A DNA stretch of 64,000 bases from Companilactobacillus hulinensis (lineage in GTDB: Bacteria > Bacillota > Bacilli > Lactobacillales > Lactobacillaceae): the NCBI RefSeq assembly GCF_003946555.1, contig NZ_RHOO01000008.1, positions 1 through 64,000 of the forward strand. Direction: 5' to 3'. This document shows positions 56,303 to 64,000 of the stretch, piece after piece; the first letter of the stretch is position 1, and each line of letters starts with the position of its first letter. The translations under genes and the position numbers were made by a program. The notes below the pieces were generated by a model. That model was not told where the DNA came from. It made no database searches and saw nothing but the letters and a program-made list of their open reading frames with translations.

Positions 56303-56855
56303 TCATTAACTCCCAATAAGTAACAGCATAGATAGACTTGGAATCACAAATAACTCCATCTTCAATTTGTTTCTTAGCTTCATCGAGTGTTAATTTTTCA
56401 ACATTTAAGAATTCATCAGAATCTAGTGGACGTTTGTCTTCAACTTGTTTTAAATTGGCTGCCTTAAAAACAGTTAACTTCTCGTCTGAATATCCAGGAC
56501 TCGTATAGAAAGTAGTAACCTTTTCTAACTTATCGGTTGTTAAACCTAGTTCTTCATTCATTTCTCTAAGTGCAACTTCTTGTAGATCAGAACCTTCGTC
56601 CTGATCAATTTTACCGGCTGGAATCTCTAATGTTTCTTGTTCCATTGGTTCACGCCATTGACGTACAAAGATCATTCTGTCATCGTCAGTAAACGGAATA
56701 ATCGCTACCGCACCATGATGTCTAACCAATTCACGGATTGCAGGAATACCATTTGGCAGAATCACCTGCTCAACGTCAACATCAAAAATCTTACCGCCAA
56801 ACATACGCTTGCTAGCTACTACTTCTTCGTAATATCTTGAATCTTCTTTATCCAT
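56289..56855 (-). CDS. nudF: ADP-ribose pyrophosphatase
   Basis: 188 aa Nudix hydrolase that splits ADP-ribose to AMP and ribose 5-phosphate. The Nudix box runs from IPAGKIDQDEG to LREMNEELGL with two extra residues between the first Gly-Glu part and RE. FVRQWREPMEQETLEIPAG is the ADP-ribose subfamily context. Its start overlaps the MFS gene stop by 8 nt. Confidence 0.92.
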   Translation of the reverse strand: MDKEDSRYYEEVVASKRMFGGKIFDVDVEQVILPNGIPAIRELVRHHGAVAIIPFTDDDRMIFVRQWREPMEQETLEIPAGKIDQDEGSDLQEVALREMNEELGLTTDKLEKVTTFYTSPGYSDEKLTVFKAANLKQVEDKRPLDSDEFLNVEKLTLDEAKKQIEDGVICDSKSIYAVTYWELMNAKN

Positions 56856-58269
56856 TCTTTAAACCTCTTGATTTTATTAATCTAATTACAGACATAATTA
56901 TAGCGATTAAACAAATTATTAATGCAAATGTCATTGTAACACGCATACCATCGATAAAGATATCTGGTCTTCCATCTACATATGTCGTAACTGATTTACC
57001 ATAGAAACTACTCATTGATAGGAACAAGATCGTAGTTGAAATCGAAACACCGATAATCATTCCCAGGTTACGTGCCAGAGCATTCAATCCTCCAGCTATG
57101 CCCAAGTCCTTAGGCTCAACTGAGCTCATGATCATTGTATTGTTAGGTGCTTGGAACAAACCATTTCCTAATCCATTAAGACCGATGAACAACAAGATAA
57201 ACCAAAGTCCTGTATTAACATTAAAGAATAAATATCCAATTTGAGCAATAGCTAGAACTACTAATCCAGCAATCGTCAATAATATCGGATTGATCTTGGC
57301 TGACATTTTACCAGATATAGGTGCCACGATCACCTGAACAATTGGAAACATCATCAAAATATATCCTGCAATCGAAGCTTTCATCCCCAATGCGTTCTCC
57401 AAATAAAATGGTGAAACAACATTGAAGAAGAAGTTAGTTACAAAAATCAAAAATCCGACGACTAATCCTAATGTGAAATCATGATTTTTAAAAATCCGTA
57501 ATTCAATCATTGGTTGCTCAGTATTCTTCTGTAAATGAATAAACAAACAGAAAAATGCAATTGCTGCGGCAAAAGTCAACATAATATAAATATTACCGAA
57601 TCCAACTGACTGACCGATAAAAATTGCGGCGAAGAATAATATCAGTGTTACAAAATAAACGGCGAATCCTCGATAATCCAACCTTGCTGGATTCTTGGGT
57701 TCTTTTTTAGGTAAGTTCAAATACCCTAATAACAAAGCTATTGCACCAATTGGTAAGTTGATCCAGAAAATATAGCTCCAATGGAATTGAGAAAGAATTA
57801 ATCCACCAATACCTGGTCCTGCGATTGACCCAATCGAAACAAATGAGCCAATGTACCCTAATGCGTAACCTCTTTCACGTAATGGGAACGTCTGAGTAAT
57901 AATCCCATTATTGGTCGCCATAGCCATTGAGGCACCAAATGCTTGAACGGTACGTCCTGCAAGAAGAATTGGCAAATCTAAACCAAAACCACAGATCAGT
58001 GAACCGATAATGAATAAAATCGAACCAGTTTTAAAAACTTTGATCTTACCAATCGAATCGGCTAATTTACCAAATAGCAGAAGGAAAATACAGATAGTAA
58101 CCAAGTAAATCGAAACTATCCATTCGGCCATATTCATTGGTATATTCAGATCTTTGCTAATTACAGGTAATGCAATATTAACGATTGATCCATCTAAGGT
58201 TGCCATTAACGTGAAGATACCAACGGAAACTAGCACCATCCACCTTTTTGGATTTACTTCTTCATTCAT
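56848..58269 (-). CDS. MFS drug transporter, DHA2 (QacA/EmrB) family
   Basis: 473 aa with about 14 TM segments. Family features: LDGSIVNIALPVISKDL in TM1 and GRTVQAFGASMAMATNNGI in TM4. A proton-coupled exporter; substrate unknown. It heads a run MFS-nudF-hypothetical-mtnN-iscS-DUF1831-mnmA with overlaps or short gaps, after the csp terminator. Confidence 0.93.
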   Translation of the reverse strand: MNEEVNPKRWMVLVSVGIFTLMATLDGSIVNIALPVISKDLNIPMNMAEWIVSIYLVTICIFLLLFGKLADSIGKIKVFKTGSILFIIGSLICGFGLDLPILLAGRTVQAFGASMAMATNNGIITQTFPLRERGYALGYIGSFVSIGSIAGPGIGGLILSQFHWSYIFWINLPIGAIALLLGYLNLPKKEPKNPARLDYRGFAVYFVTLILFFAAIFIGQSVGFGNIYIMLTFAAAIAFFCLFIHLQKNTEQPMIELRIFKNHDFTLGLVVGFLIFVTNFFFNVVSPFYLENALGMKASIAGYILMMFPIVQVIVAPISGKMSAKINPILLTIAGLVVLAIAQIGYLFFNVNTGLWFILLFIGLNGLGNGLFQAPNNTMIMSSVEPKDLGIAGGLNALARNLGMIIGVSISTTILFLSMSSFYGKSVTTYVDGRPDIFIDGMRVTMTFALIICLIAIIMSVIRLIKSRGLKNG

Positions 58270-58302
58270 AAATTATCTCCCTGATAAATAATTTCAATAA
58301 AA

Positions 58303-58328
58303 AAGAAAGCACTATTCAGCGCTTTCTT
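58303..58328 (-). terminator. Terminator of ileS-csp
   Basis: AAGAAAGC (58303-58310) pairs with GCTTTCTT (58321-58328). The left arm lies past the stop and the right arm within the csp coding end. U-run on the minus strand. Confidence 0.82.
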
Positions 58329-58551
58329 CGTCTTGTTCAGTATCTTGTTCAGCTTCTAATATAGTAATATTCACTGCTTGTGGTCCTTTGAATCCTGGAG
58401 CAACTTCAAATTCAACCTCAAGATCAGGTCTAATAAAGTAGTCCTCACGATTAAGAACTGAGTCTGCGAAGAAGAAAATATCTTCGCCGTCATTATTAAT
58501 GAATCCAAAACCACGTTCCGTATTAAAACGTACTATTTTTCCTTGAAACAT
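58312..58551 (-). CDS. Cold-shock-domain protein with acidic tail
   Basis: 79 aa from ATG 58551 (MFQGKIVRFN), with GAGGG upstream; it begins 4 nt after the ileS stop. RNP1-like GFGFI and RNP2-like DIFFFA motifs give a single-stranded nucleic-acid-binding OB fold. It diverges from CspA-type proteins (longer loop NREDYFIRPD) and ends in a tail of Glu, Asp and Gln. Cotranscribed with ileS. Confidence 0.88.
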   Translation of the reverse strand: MFQGKIVRFNTERGFGFINNDGEDIFFFADSVLNREDYFIRPDLEVEFEVAPGFKGPQAVNITILEAEQDTEQDEESAE

Positions 58552-58555
58552 ATTT

Positions 58556-61336
58556 TTAGCCCTCAAAACCTTCTTCAATTGTTTGAGGATATTCCTCAGT
58601 AACAATCTTAGCACATCTAGCACAGAAAGTTGGGAAGTTTGAGTCATCTCCGACATCAGTCTTGATCATACGACATCTTTGACATACTTCACCGTCAGCC
58701 TTTTCAACAAGTACACTAGCATCTTCGTACTTATCTGCATTTGCTGGAGCAGCATCTGTACTGATTTCAAATTGAGAAACAATCAATAATTGACCAAAGT
58801 TACTGTTGATCTTATCAAAGGTCTTCTTCAAATCTTCACTTGGATAAACTGTAACTTTAGCTTCAAGTGACTTACCGATCAACTTGTCTGCACGTGCAAC
58901 TTCAAGTGATTTAAGAACATCATCACGGAAGTCCATGAATGCAGCCCAATCAGCTTCAGTTTCGTCAGAATCAGGAAGATCTTCAACTTCTGGCATTTCT
59001 GCTAATTGTACGAATTCTTCAGGTTCCTTCAAGTATTCCCAAACTTGTTCCATAGTATGTGGCAAGATTGGTGTCATCAGCTTAGCAATCTTAACTGTTG
59101 CATCGTAGATAACAGTTTGCATTGAACGACGTGAATGTGAGTCCTCAGGGTCAATGTAAACAACATCCTTAGCAAAGTCTAAATAGAATGTTGAAAGTTC
59201 GTTAGTAATGAAACGAACAACGTTCTTAGTTACATCAGCAAAGTCATAGGCATCGTATTCGGCATGTAGGTCTTTAACTAGATTATTCAACTTAACGGCG
59301 ATGTACTTGTCTTCTGGACGAAGATCTTCATATGCAACTCTGTTGGTCTTAGGATCGAAATCAGTTGTATTAGCCAACATGAATCTAAGAGTATTACGAA
59401 TCTTACGGTATGTTTCTGATACTTGCTTAAATGAGTCAACTGATACGGAAACATCTGAACTTGAATCAACAGAAGCAACCCAGAGACGAATAATTTCGGC
59501 CCCAAATTGTCTTTCGATGTCAGCTGGTGCAATAACATTACCAAGTGACTTACTCATCTTAACGCCGTTCTTATCAAGTGTGAATCCTTGAGAAAGGATG
59601 GCCTTATATGGAGCAACACCAAAAGCAGCAACAGATGTGATCAACAATGAGTTGAACCAACCACGATATTGGTCAGAACCTTCAAGAATTAGGTCAGCTG
59701 GGAATGTTAAGTTATCACGTAACTTAGCAACACCAGCATGTGCTGTCCCAGAGTCAAACCAAACATCCATGATGTCTGTTTCTTTAGTGAACTTACCATT
59801 TGGACTAGCAGGATTAGTGTAGCCTTCTGGTAGTAAATCTTTAGCATCACGTTCAAACCAAACGTTTGAACCATACTTACCAAATAAATCAGCAACATGG
59901 TCAATGATCTCTTTGGTCATAATTGGTTCACCATTTTCAGCATAGAAAATTGGTAGTGGAACACCCCAAGCACGTTGTCTTGAGATAACCCAGTCACCAC
60001 GGTCACGAATCATATTGTAAAGACGAGTTTTACCCCATTCAGGAATGAAACTTACTTTTTCAAGTTCTGACAATAATTGTGGTCTGAACTTATCAATTGA
60101 TGCAAACCATTGTGGTGTAGCACGGAAGATGACTGGTTTCTTTGTACGCCAGTCATGTGGGTAACTGTGAGTAAAGAAGCTTAATTTCAACAATGAGCCA
60201 TTCTCTGTCATACGTTCTGTAATCATCTTGTTAGCATCATCGTAGTAAACGCCCTTGTATTCTGGAACTTCATCTGTAAAGCAACCGTGTTCATCAATTG
60301 GTGAGAACACTGGCAACTTGTACTTCATACCAACAACAAAGTCATCAGCACCAAATCCAGGAGCAGTATGAACTAATCCAGTACCATCATCCAAAGTAAC
60401 ATGATTACCAAGAATCAATAGTGATTCACGATCATAGAATGGATGTGTTGCTGTAAGACCTTCAAGTTCTGAACCTTTGAATGTCTTGAGGATTTCAACA
60501 TTTTCCCAACCAAGTTTTTCTTGTAAGAAACTAATACGTTCCTCAGCAACAACATACTTCTTACCATCAGCATTAACTAGTGAATAGTTAAACTTAGGAT
60601 TTACACAGATAGCCTCATTTGAAGGCATTGTCCAAGGAGTAGTTGTCCAAATGATGAATGATGTATCATTGTCCAACAAGTCTTTACCGTCACGTACTTT
60701 GAATGCAACGAAGATCGATGGAGATTTAACATCTTTATATTCAATTTCAGCTTCAGCCAAAGTAGATTCTGAAGATGGTGACCAGTAAACGGGCTTCTTA
60801 CCACGATAGATATAACCCTTGTCTACCATTTCACCGAATACTTTAACTTCTTCTTTTTCAAATTCTGGTTGATAAGTAATGTATGGGTGATCCCAGTCAG
60901 CTGAAACACCTAGACGTTTGAATCCAGCCATTTGCTTCTTGATTTCACCTTCAGCAAAGTCACGGCACATCTTACGATATTCAGACATACCAATTTCCTT
61001 ACGTTTAACACCTTTTTTAGCTAATTGTTGTTCGATTGGAAGACCATGAGTATCCCAACCAGGAACATATGGTGCACGGAAACCATTCATAGAATGATAA
61101 CGAACAATAATATCCTTAGATACCTTATTCAAGGCGTGTCCCATGTGAATATCACCATTGGCGAATGGAGGGCCATCTAGTAATTCAAATGTTGGTTTGC
61201 CTTCGTTTAATTTTTGACGCTTTTCATAAATCTTATTATCTGCCCAAGCTTGTTGCCATTCGGCTTCTTTGTTTGGAAGATTTCCACGCATTGGGAATTT
61301 TGTCTTTCCCAGGTTAAGTGTGTCTTTTACTTTCAT
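58556..61336 (-). CDS. ileS: Isoleucyl-tRNA synthetase
   Basis: 926 aa. HIGH motif [13 protein letters not shown] in [12 protein letters not shown]1 editing domain in the middle, and C-terminal zinc site CQRC/CARC. GAGGGGTGA ribosome binding site. Bacterial-type (not mupirocin-resistant eukaryal-type) by length and zinc finger. Controlled by a T-box leader. Confidence 0.98.
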   Translation of the reverse strand: MKVKDTLNLGKTKFPMRGNLPNKEAEWQQAWADNKIYEKRQKLNEGKPTFELLDGPPFANGDIHMGHALNKVSKDIIVRYHSMNGFRAPYVPGWDTHGLPIEQQLAKKGVKRKEIGMSEYRKMCRDFAEGEIKKQMAGFKRLGVSADWDHPYITYQPEFEKEEVKVFGEMVDKGYIYRGKKPVYWSPSSESTLAEAEIEYKDVKSPSIFVAFKVRDGKDLLDNDTSFIIWTTTPWTMPSNEAICVNPKFNYSLVNADGKKYVVAEERISFLQEKLGWENVEILKTFKGSELEGLTATHPFYDRESLLILGNHVTLDDGTGLVHTAPGFGADDFVVGMKYKLPVFSPIDEHGCFTDEVPEYKGVYYDDANKMITERMTENGSLLKLSFFTHSYPHDWRTKKPVIFRATPQWFASIDKFRPQLLSELEKVSFIPEWGKTRLYNMIRDRGDWVISRQRAWGVPLPIFYAENGEPIMTKEIIDHVADLFGKYGSNVWFERDAKDLLPEGYTNPASPNGKFTKETDIMDVWFDSGTAHAGVAKLRDNLTFPADLILEGSDQYRGWFNSLLITSVAAFGVAPYKAILSQGFTLDKNGVKMSKSLGNVIAPADIERQFGAEIIRLWVASVDSSSDVSVSVDSFKQVSETYRKIRNTLRFMLANTTDFDPKTNRVAYEDLRPEDKYIAVKLNNLVKDLHAEYDAYDFADVTKNVVRFITNELSTFYLDFAKDVVYIDPEDSHSRRSMQTVIYDATVKIAKLMTPILPHTMEQVWEYLKEPEEFVQLAEMPEVEDLPDSDETEADWAAFMDFRDDVLKSLEVARADKLIGKSLEAKVTVYPSEDLKKTFDKINSNFGQLLIVSQFEISTDAAPANADKYEDASVLVEKADGEVCQRCRMIKTDVGDDSNFPTFCARCAKIVTEEYPQTIEEGFEG

Positions 61337-61516
61337 TCTTTCACCCCTCTGAAATTAAAAAGAACCCATCCAATTCTAGGACGAGTTCTTCGTTATACCA
61401 CCTATTGGTAATTGATTATAAAGTTGTTTAAGAGTCGATATACTAAATAAATTATTTTACTAACCTCACACCATACGTTAGCTCGCTGAAAAATGTTTTA
61501 TAAAGTACTTATTCTC
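61337..61516 (-). promoter_or_regulatory. Isoleucine T-box riboswitch, compact
   Basis: The minus strand contains AGGTGGTATAACG (61403-61391), a variant T-box sequence, followed by the attenuator stem. An AUC codon in TAGTATATCGACTC (61439-61437) fits isoleucine. CTCTT (61435-61431) can pair with AAGAG (61518-61514) at the divIVA stop, which would close stem I. The leader is only about 180 nt. T-box identity is good; stem I details are tentative. Confidence 0.75.
61360..61390 (-). terminator. T-box attenuator terminator of ileS
   Basis: AAGAACCCATCC pairs with AGGACGAGTTCTT with two mismatches. On the minus strand TTTTTAATTT follows. Confidence 0.82.
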
Positions 61517-62338
61517 TTAATTATCAGATTCCTCGTTGTCATCGTCACCTGCATCGTCATCGGCAAACTTAAAAGTTGGAGCATTTTGCTCATGACTAAC
61601 TGTATAAGGATCAGCAGGTTTCTCATCGGGAATATTGTTATTATAGTTCATTTGTTCGTCATTGGGAATGGTATCTGATGAATTTTCATAATCTGTTTGA
61701 TTATTTTCATAATTCTGTGTTGGATCTTCATAATTATTTTGACCAGAATCATCAGAACTTTGATCAAGGTTCTGATTATCATTTTGGTCATAATCATAGC
61801 CGCTATTCATCCCTACACGCTGTTTCAAATCATCACTGGCAGTGTCCTTAGATAGTTGATCCCATTCAGGACTTTCAATCATACTCAATTGTTGACGAAG
61901 TATTTCTTGAAGCCCTTGCCTATAATCAGCTGACTTCTTCTTTAGATCATCTGTTTCAATCGTAACTTGACGAGCTTTGCTTGAAGCATCCTCAAGTATT
62001 TGATTAGACTTAGCAGTTGATTGATCAAGCAGATCACGAGCCTTCTTTTGAGACTCCTCAACAATTACTTGAGCTTCTTGTTCAGCATTAGTTTTTACCT
62101 TATCCGCTGCATCTTGAGCCACAATAATAGATTGGTTCAACGCGTCGCGCATATCAGTAAAATACTTCAACTGTTCCTTTGTGTCTTCCAATTCCTTTTG
62201 TATCTGCTCATTCTTTTGCAGGGCAAGGTCGTAATCTTGAGCAACCTGTTCTAAAAATTCATCAACTTGATCGCGGTTGTAACCACGGAATTTATTATCG
62301 AATTCCTTATCATGTATCTCTATTGGTGACAATACCAT
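61517..62338 (-). CDS. divIVA: Cell-division protein DivIVA
   Basis: 273 aa. The N-terminal lipid-binding domain (SPIEIHDKEFDNKFRGYNRD) is followed by a coiled coil to about residue 165, then a low-complexity acidic tail rich in Asn, Asp, Gln, Ser and Tyr. Binds negatively curved membrane at poles and septa and organises division proteins. Standard place between ylmH and ileS. Confidence 0.95.
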   Translation of the reverse strand: MVLSPIEIHDKEFDNKFRGYNRDQVDEFLEQVAQDYDLALQKNEQIQKELEDTKEQLKYFTDMRDALNQSIIVAQDAADKVKTNAEQEAQVIVEESQKKARDLLDQSTAKSNQILEDASSKARQVTIETDDLKKKSADYRQGLQEILRQQLSMIESPEWDQLSKDTASDDLKQRVGMNSGYDYDQNDNQNLDQSSDDSGQNNYEDPTQNYENNQTDYENSSDTIPNDEQMNYNNNIPDEKPADPYTVSHEQNAPTFKFADDDAGDDDNEESDN

Positions 62339-62354
62339 AATCTCACGCCCCTAT

Positions 62355-63164
62355 TTATTTATTAATGATATTAACAAACAAAATATATTTATTTCCTTTT
62401 GACTTACCCATAATATCATTAATTCTTACTCGACCATAGCCACGTACACTAAGTGTGTCATTGATCGTTACAAAAGAACTTGCATTTTTATTAACGACCC
62501 AATTAACTTGAACATTTCCATGTTCAACATGAGTCTTAGCTGTTTGCCTAGACAAATCGTATGCAGTCGCAACTACAGTATCAATTCGTAACGAGTGCAC
62601 ATTGATAACTTCATCCTGTGAATCGTCTTTTGGTAGTAACAGTTTCTTAGGATCTTCTTCAATCAAATGAACCTTATACGGTCCAATCTTAGTAACTTGT
62701 TCCGATATAAACTCTCCCATTTGATCAAAAACAAAAAATTGCCAACGGTCACCATCAGTGATGATGTCTCCGAAATGATCACGCTCAACCCCGGAACCAG
62801 TAAGTGATCCCAGAATCTGACCATGATGCAAATTAGCAAACTTCTCAGGATATCTGATTTCAAACATTTGAATTTTAAAATCAGATTCCTTCGATACAAA
62901 ATAGTCAGGAGCAATTATACCCCTGACTCTCTCTGCACCCTCAAATCCGCCAAAGTAATGAACATATAGATCATCATACTTATTGACTAGATTATTCAAA
63001 ATCAATTGTTCTCTTAAATTCAGAAAATCAGTTAATTGAGGTATATACATAGTTTGCGTTCTAAGTAGCAGATCGCTCATTTTATCGATAAAAGGCTTTT
63101 CTTCCGGACGAAAATATCCACTTTTTAAGCTTACATTTTCTTTATCTGTCATTAGATTATCCAA
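62355..63164 (-). CDS. YlmH-family RNA-binding protein
   Basis: 269 aa. C-terminal S4 RNA-binding domain (about residues 185-245, LRIDTVVATAYDLSRQTAKTH), preceded by the YlmH central domain (APDYFVSKESDFKIQMFEIRYP). YlmH binds ribosomes and has been linked to rescue of stalled translation and, by location, to division. It overlaps ylmG by 13 nt. Confidence 0.92.
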   Translation of the reverse strand: MDNLMTDKENVSLKSGYFRPEEKPFIDKMSDLLLRTQTMYIPQLTDFLNLREQLILNNLVNKYDDLYVHYFGGFEGAERVRGIIAPDYFVSKESDFKIQMFEIRYPEKFANLHHGQILGSLTGSGVERDHFGDIITDGDRWQFFVFDQMGEFISEQVTKIGPYKVHLIEEDPKKLLLPKDDSQDEVINVHSLRIDTVVATAYDLSRQTAKTHVEHGNVQVNWVVNKNASSFVTINDTLSVRGYGRVRINDIMGKSKGNKYILFVNIINK

Positions 63165-63418
63165 AAAATCACTTTCTGTACTAATTCTAAAATTATCAAA
63201 GCAATCAATGGGGAAAAATCAATCATCCCAAATGTTGTTGGTATAACCTTTTTGATTGCATTGAAAAACGGTTCAACCAATCTGGCTACAATTTGTCCGA
63301 ATGAAGACTGATATAGCCGAGGAATAAATGTCATTATGCAGTATACAAATACAACAAATTCATAGAGCTGAAATATACCTGCGATGACAAACGGTAAACC
63401 ATATAAAATTTGATTCAT
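63152..63418 (-). CDS. YggT/YlmG family membrane protein
   Basis: 88 aa with two TM segments (about residues 10-30 and 65-87) and the conserved loop with FNAIKKVIPTTFGMIDFSPLIALI. Conserved in the division cluster; suggested roles in division or osmotic response are unproven. Between sepF and ylmH. Confidence 0.93.
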   Translation of the reverse strand: MNQILYGLPFVIAGIFQLYEFVVFVYCIMTFIPRLYQSSFGQIVARLVEPFFNAIKKVIPTTFGMIDFSPLIALIILELVQKVIFWII

Positions 63419-63436
63419 AGAGTTCCCCTATCTTTT

Positions 63437-63841
63437 TTATTCATTTAATTCAGGAATACTTCCATCAATTTCAAATTTGGGTGGAGTGCATAAGAAAATC
63501 TTGTCTCCAACACGTTTGATTTCACCGTTCAAGGCATAAATCGAACCCGTTAGAAAATCAACGATTCTCTTAGCTTGTTCATCATTAATATTATTGAAAT
63601 TAACAATTACAGCTTTGTTATTCAAAAGTTGTTTAGCAACTAACTTAGCATCTGAATAAACACGAGGTTGATAAATAGCAATCTTACTATTACCAGGTCT
63701 TGCTTCATTTGCTGAATTCATCGAAACAACTTTCTCATTGCCAGAATAATCGGCAGCTGGTTGTTGTTCAGTGCTTGATTGTTCATCATAGCTGTCTTCG
63801 TCATTAATTCCAAAGAAATTACCTAACTTTTCAAAAGCCAT
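63437..63841 (-). CDS. sepF: Cell-division protein SepF
   Basis: 134 aa. N-terminal amphipathic membrane helix (AFEKLGNFFGI), a variable acidic linker, and the SepF core (KIAIYQPRVYSDAKLVAKQL, then VDFLTGSIYAL). Anchors and bundles FtsZ at the septum. Directly downstream of ftsZ. Confidence 0.96.
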   Translation of the reverse strand: MAFEKLGNFFGINDEDSYDEQSSTEQQPAADYSGNEKVVSMNSANEARPGNSKIAIYQPRVYSDAKLVAKQLLNNKAVIVNFNNINDEQAKRIVDFLTGSIYALNGEIKRVGDKIFLCTPPKFEIDGSIPELNE

Positions 63842-63895
63842 AATAAGTTTCTCCTTAATCTAATTACACACATCAACTGATCATGCGTAACTTAT

Positions 63896-64000
63896 TATCT
63901 ATTATTGCGTCTCTTAAAGATTGGAGGAGTAGAGTCATCGTCGTTATCATTCAAGTCAATTGTTTCTGGCTTCTTGAAGATTTCGAAATCACCTTTTTCT
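63896..64000 (-). CDS. ftsZ: Cell-division protein FtsZ, C-terminal end only
   Basis: The last 34 codons and stop, open at the right window edge. The product ends DDDSTPPIFKRRNNR, the conserved C-terminal peptide that binds FtsA and SepF, preceded by an acidic linker. Its place before sepF confirms the identity. Confidence 0.9.

Overview
This is a low-G+C Firmicutes chromosome segment that looks like Lactobacillaceae. The evidence is the gene order (typA-ftsW-ylbG-rsmD-coaD-ylbL-comEA-comEC-holA; pdhABCD next to def-rpoY-rnjA; ftsZ-sepF-ylmG-ylmH-divIVA-ileS), two RNase J paralogues, a lactate permease, a D-2-hydroxyacid dehydrogenase and LAB-type T-box and PyrR leaders. A species in or near Companilactobacillus (farciminis/alimentarius group) is my best guess, from memory and not from a search. 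Most of the window is conserved core genome.

Layout. 1-560 is gene-free: the 5' end of a group IIC-like intron (minus strand, running off the left edge), a run of hairpins, and a 137-bp near-perfect palindromic element. 572-9335 is mixed accessory material: a membrane protein, a Nudix enzyme, an NADH oxidase-like flavoprotein, a lone EAL protein, a HAD phosphatase, a PadR plus DUF4097 envelope-stress-like pair, a GNAT enzyme and a lactate permease. 9381-10160 is a small two-gene unit (60-aa protein plus TacT-like GNAT) with palindromes on its promoter. 10294-15101 is the pyrBCFED operon behind a PyrR-type attenuator. 15188-18165 is tyrS-nhaC under a tyrosine T-box. 18249-18501 is a wrecked nucleoside phosphorylase gene. 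18514-27785 holds a phosphatase gene, engB, clpX, tig, tuf, a TPR gene, RNase J2, rpsO and rpsT. 27784-37533 is the competence/cell-division/CoA cluster up to typA. 37605-48707 holds an inositol phosphatase, the pyruvate dehydrogenase complex, a D-hydroxyacid dehydrogenase, def, rpoY, RNase J1 and a lipid kinase. 48731-58269 is recD2, tRNA thiolation (iscS-mnmA), MTA/SAH nucleosidase and an MFS exporter. 58312-64000 is csp-ileS and the tail of the division cluster ending in the ftsZ C-terminus.

Functional themes: pyrimidine synthesis with attenuation by UMP/PyrR; amino-acid-sensing T-boxes on tyrS (probably carrying a NhaC-type transporter with it) and ileS; pyruvate and lactate metabolism; RNA decay by an RNase J1/J2 pair; tRNA 2-thiouridylation; septum placement.

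I found no CRISPR array, rRNA, tRNA, prophage or insertion sequence. The least explained items are the palindromic element at 356-492, the hairpin-rich DNA beside the intron, the structured tract after typA (35470-35683) and the candidate GNAT toxin-antitoxin pair.
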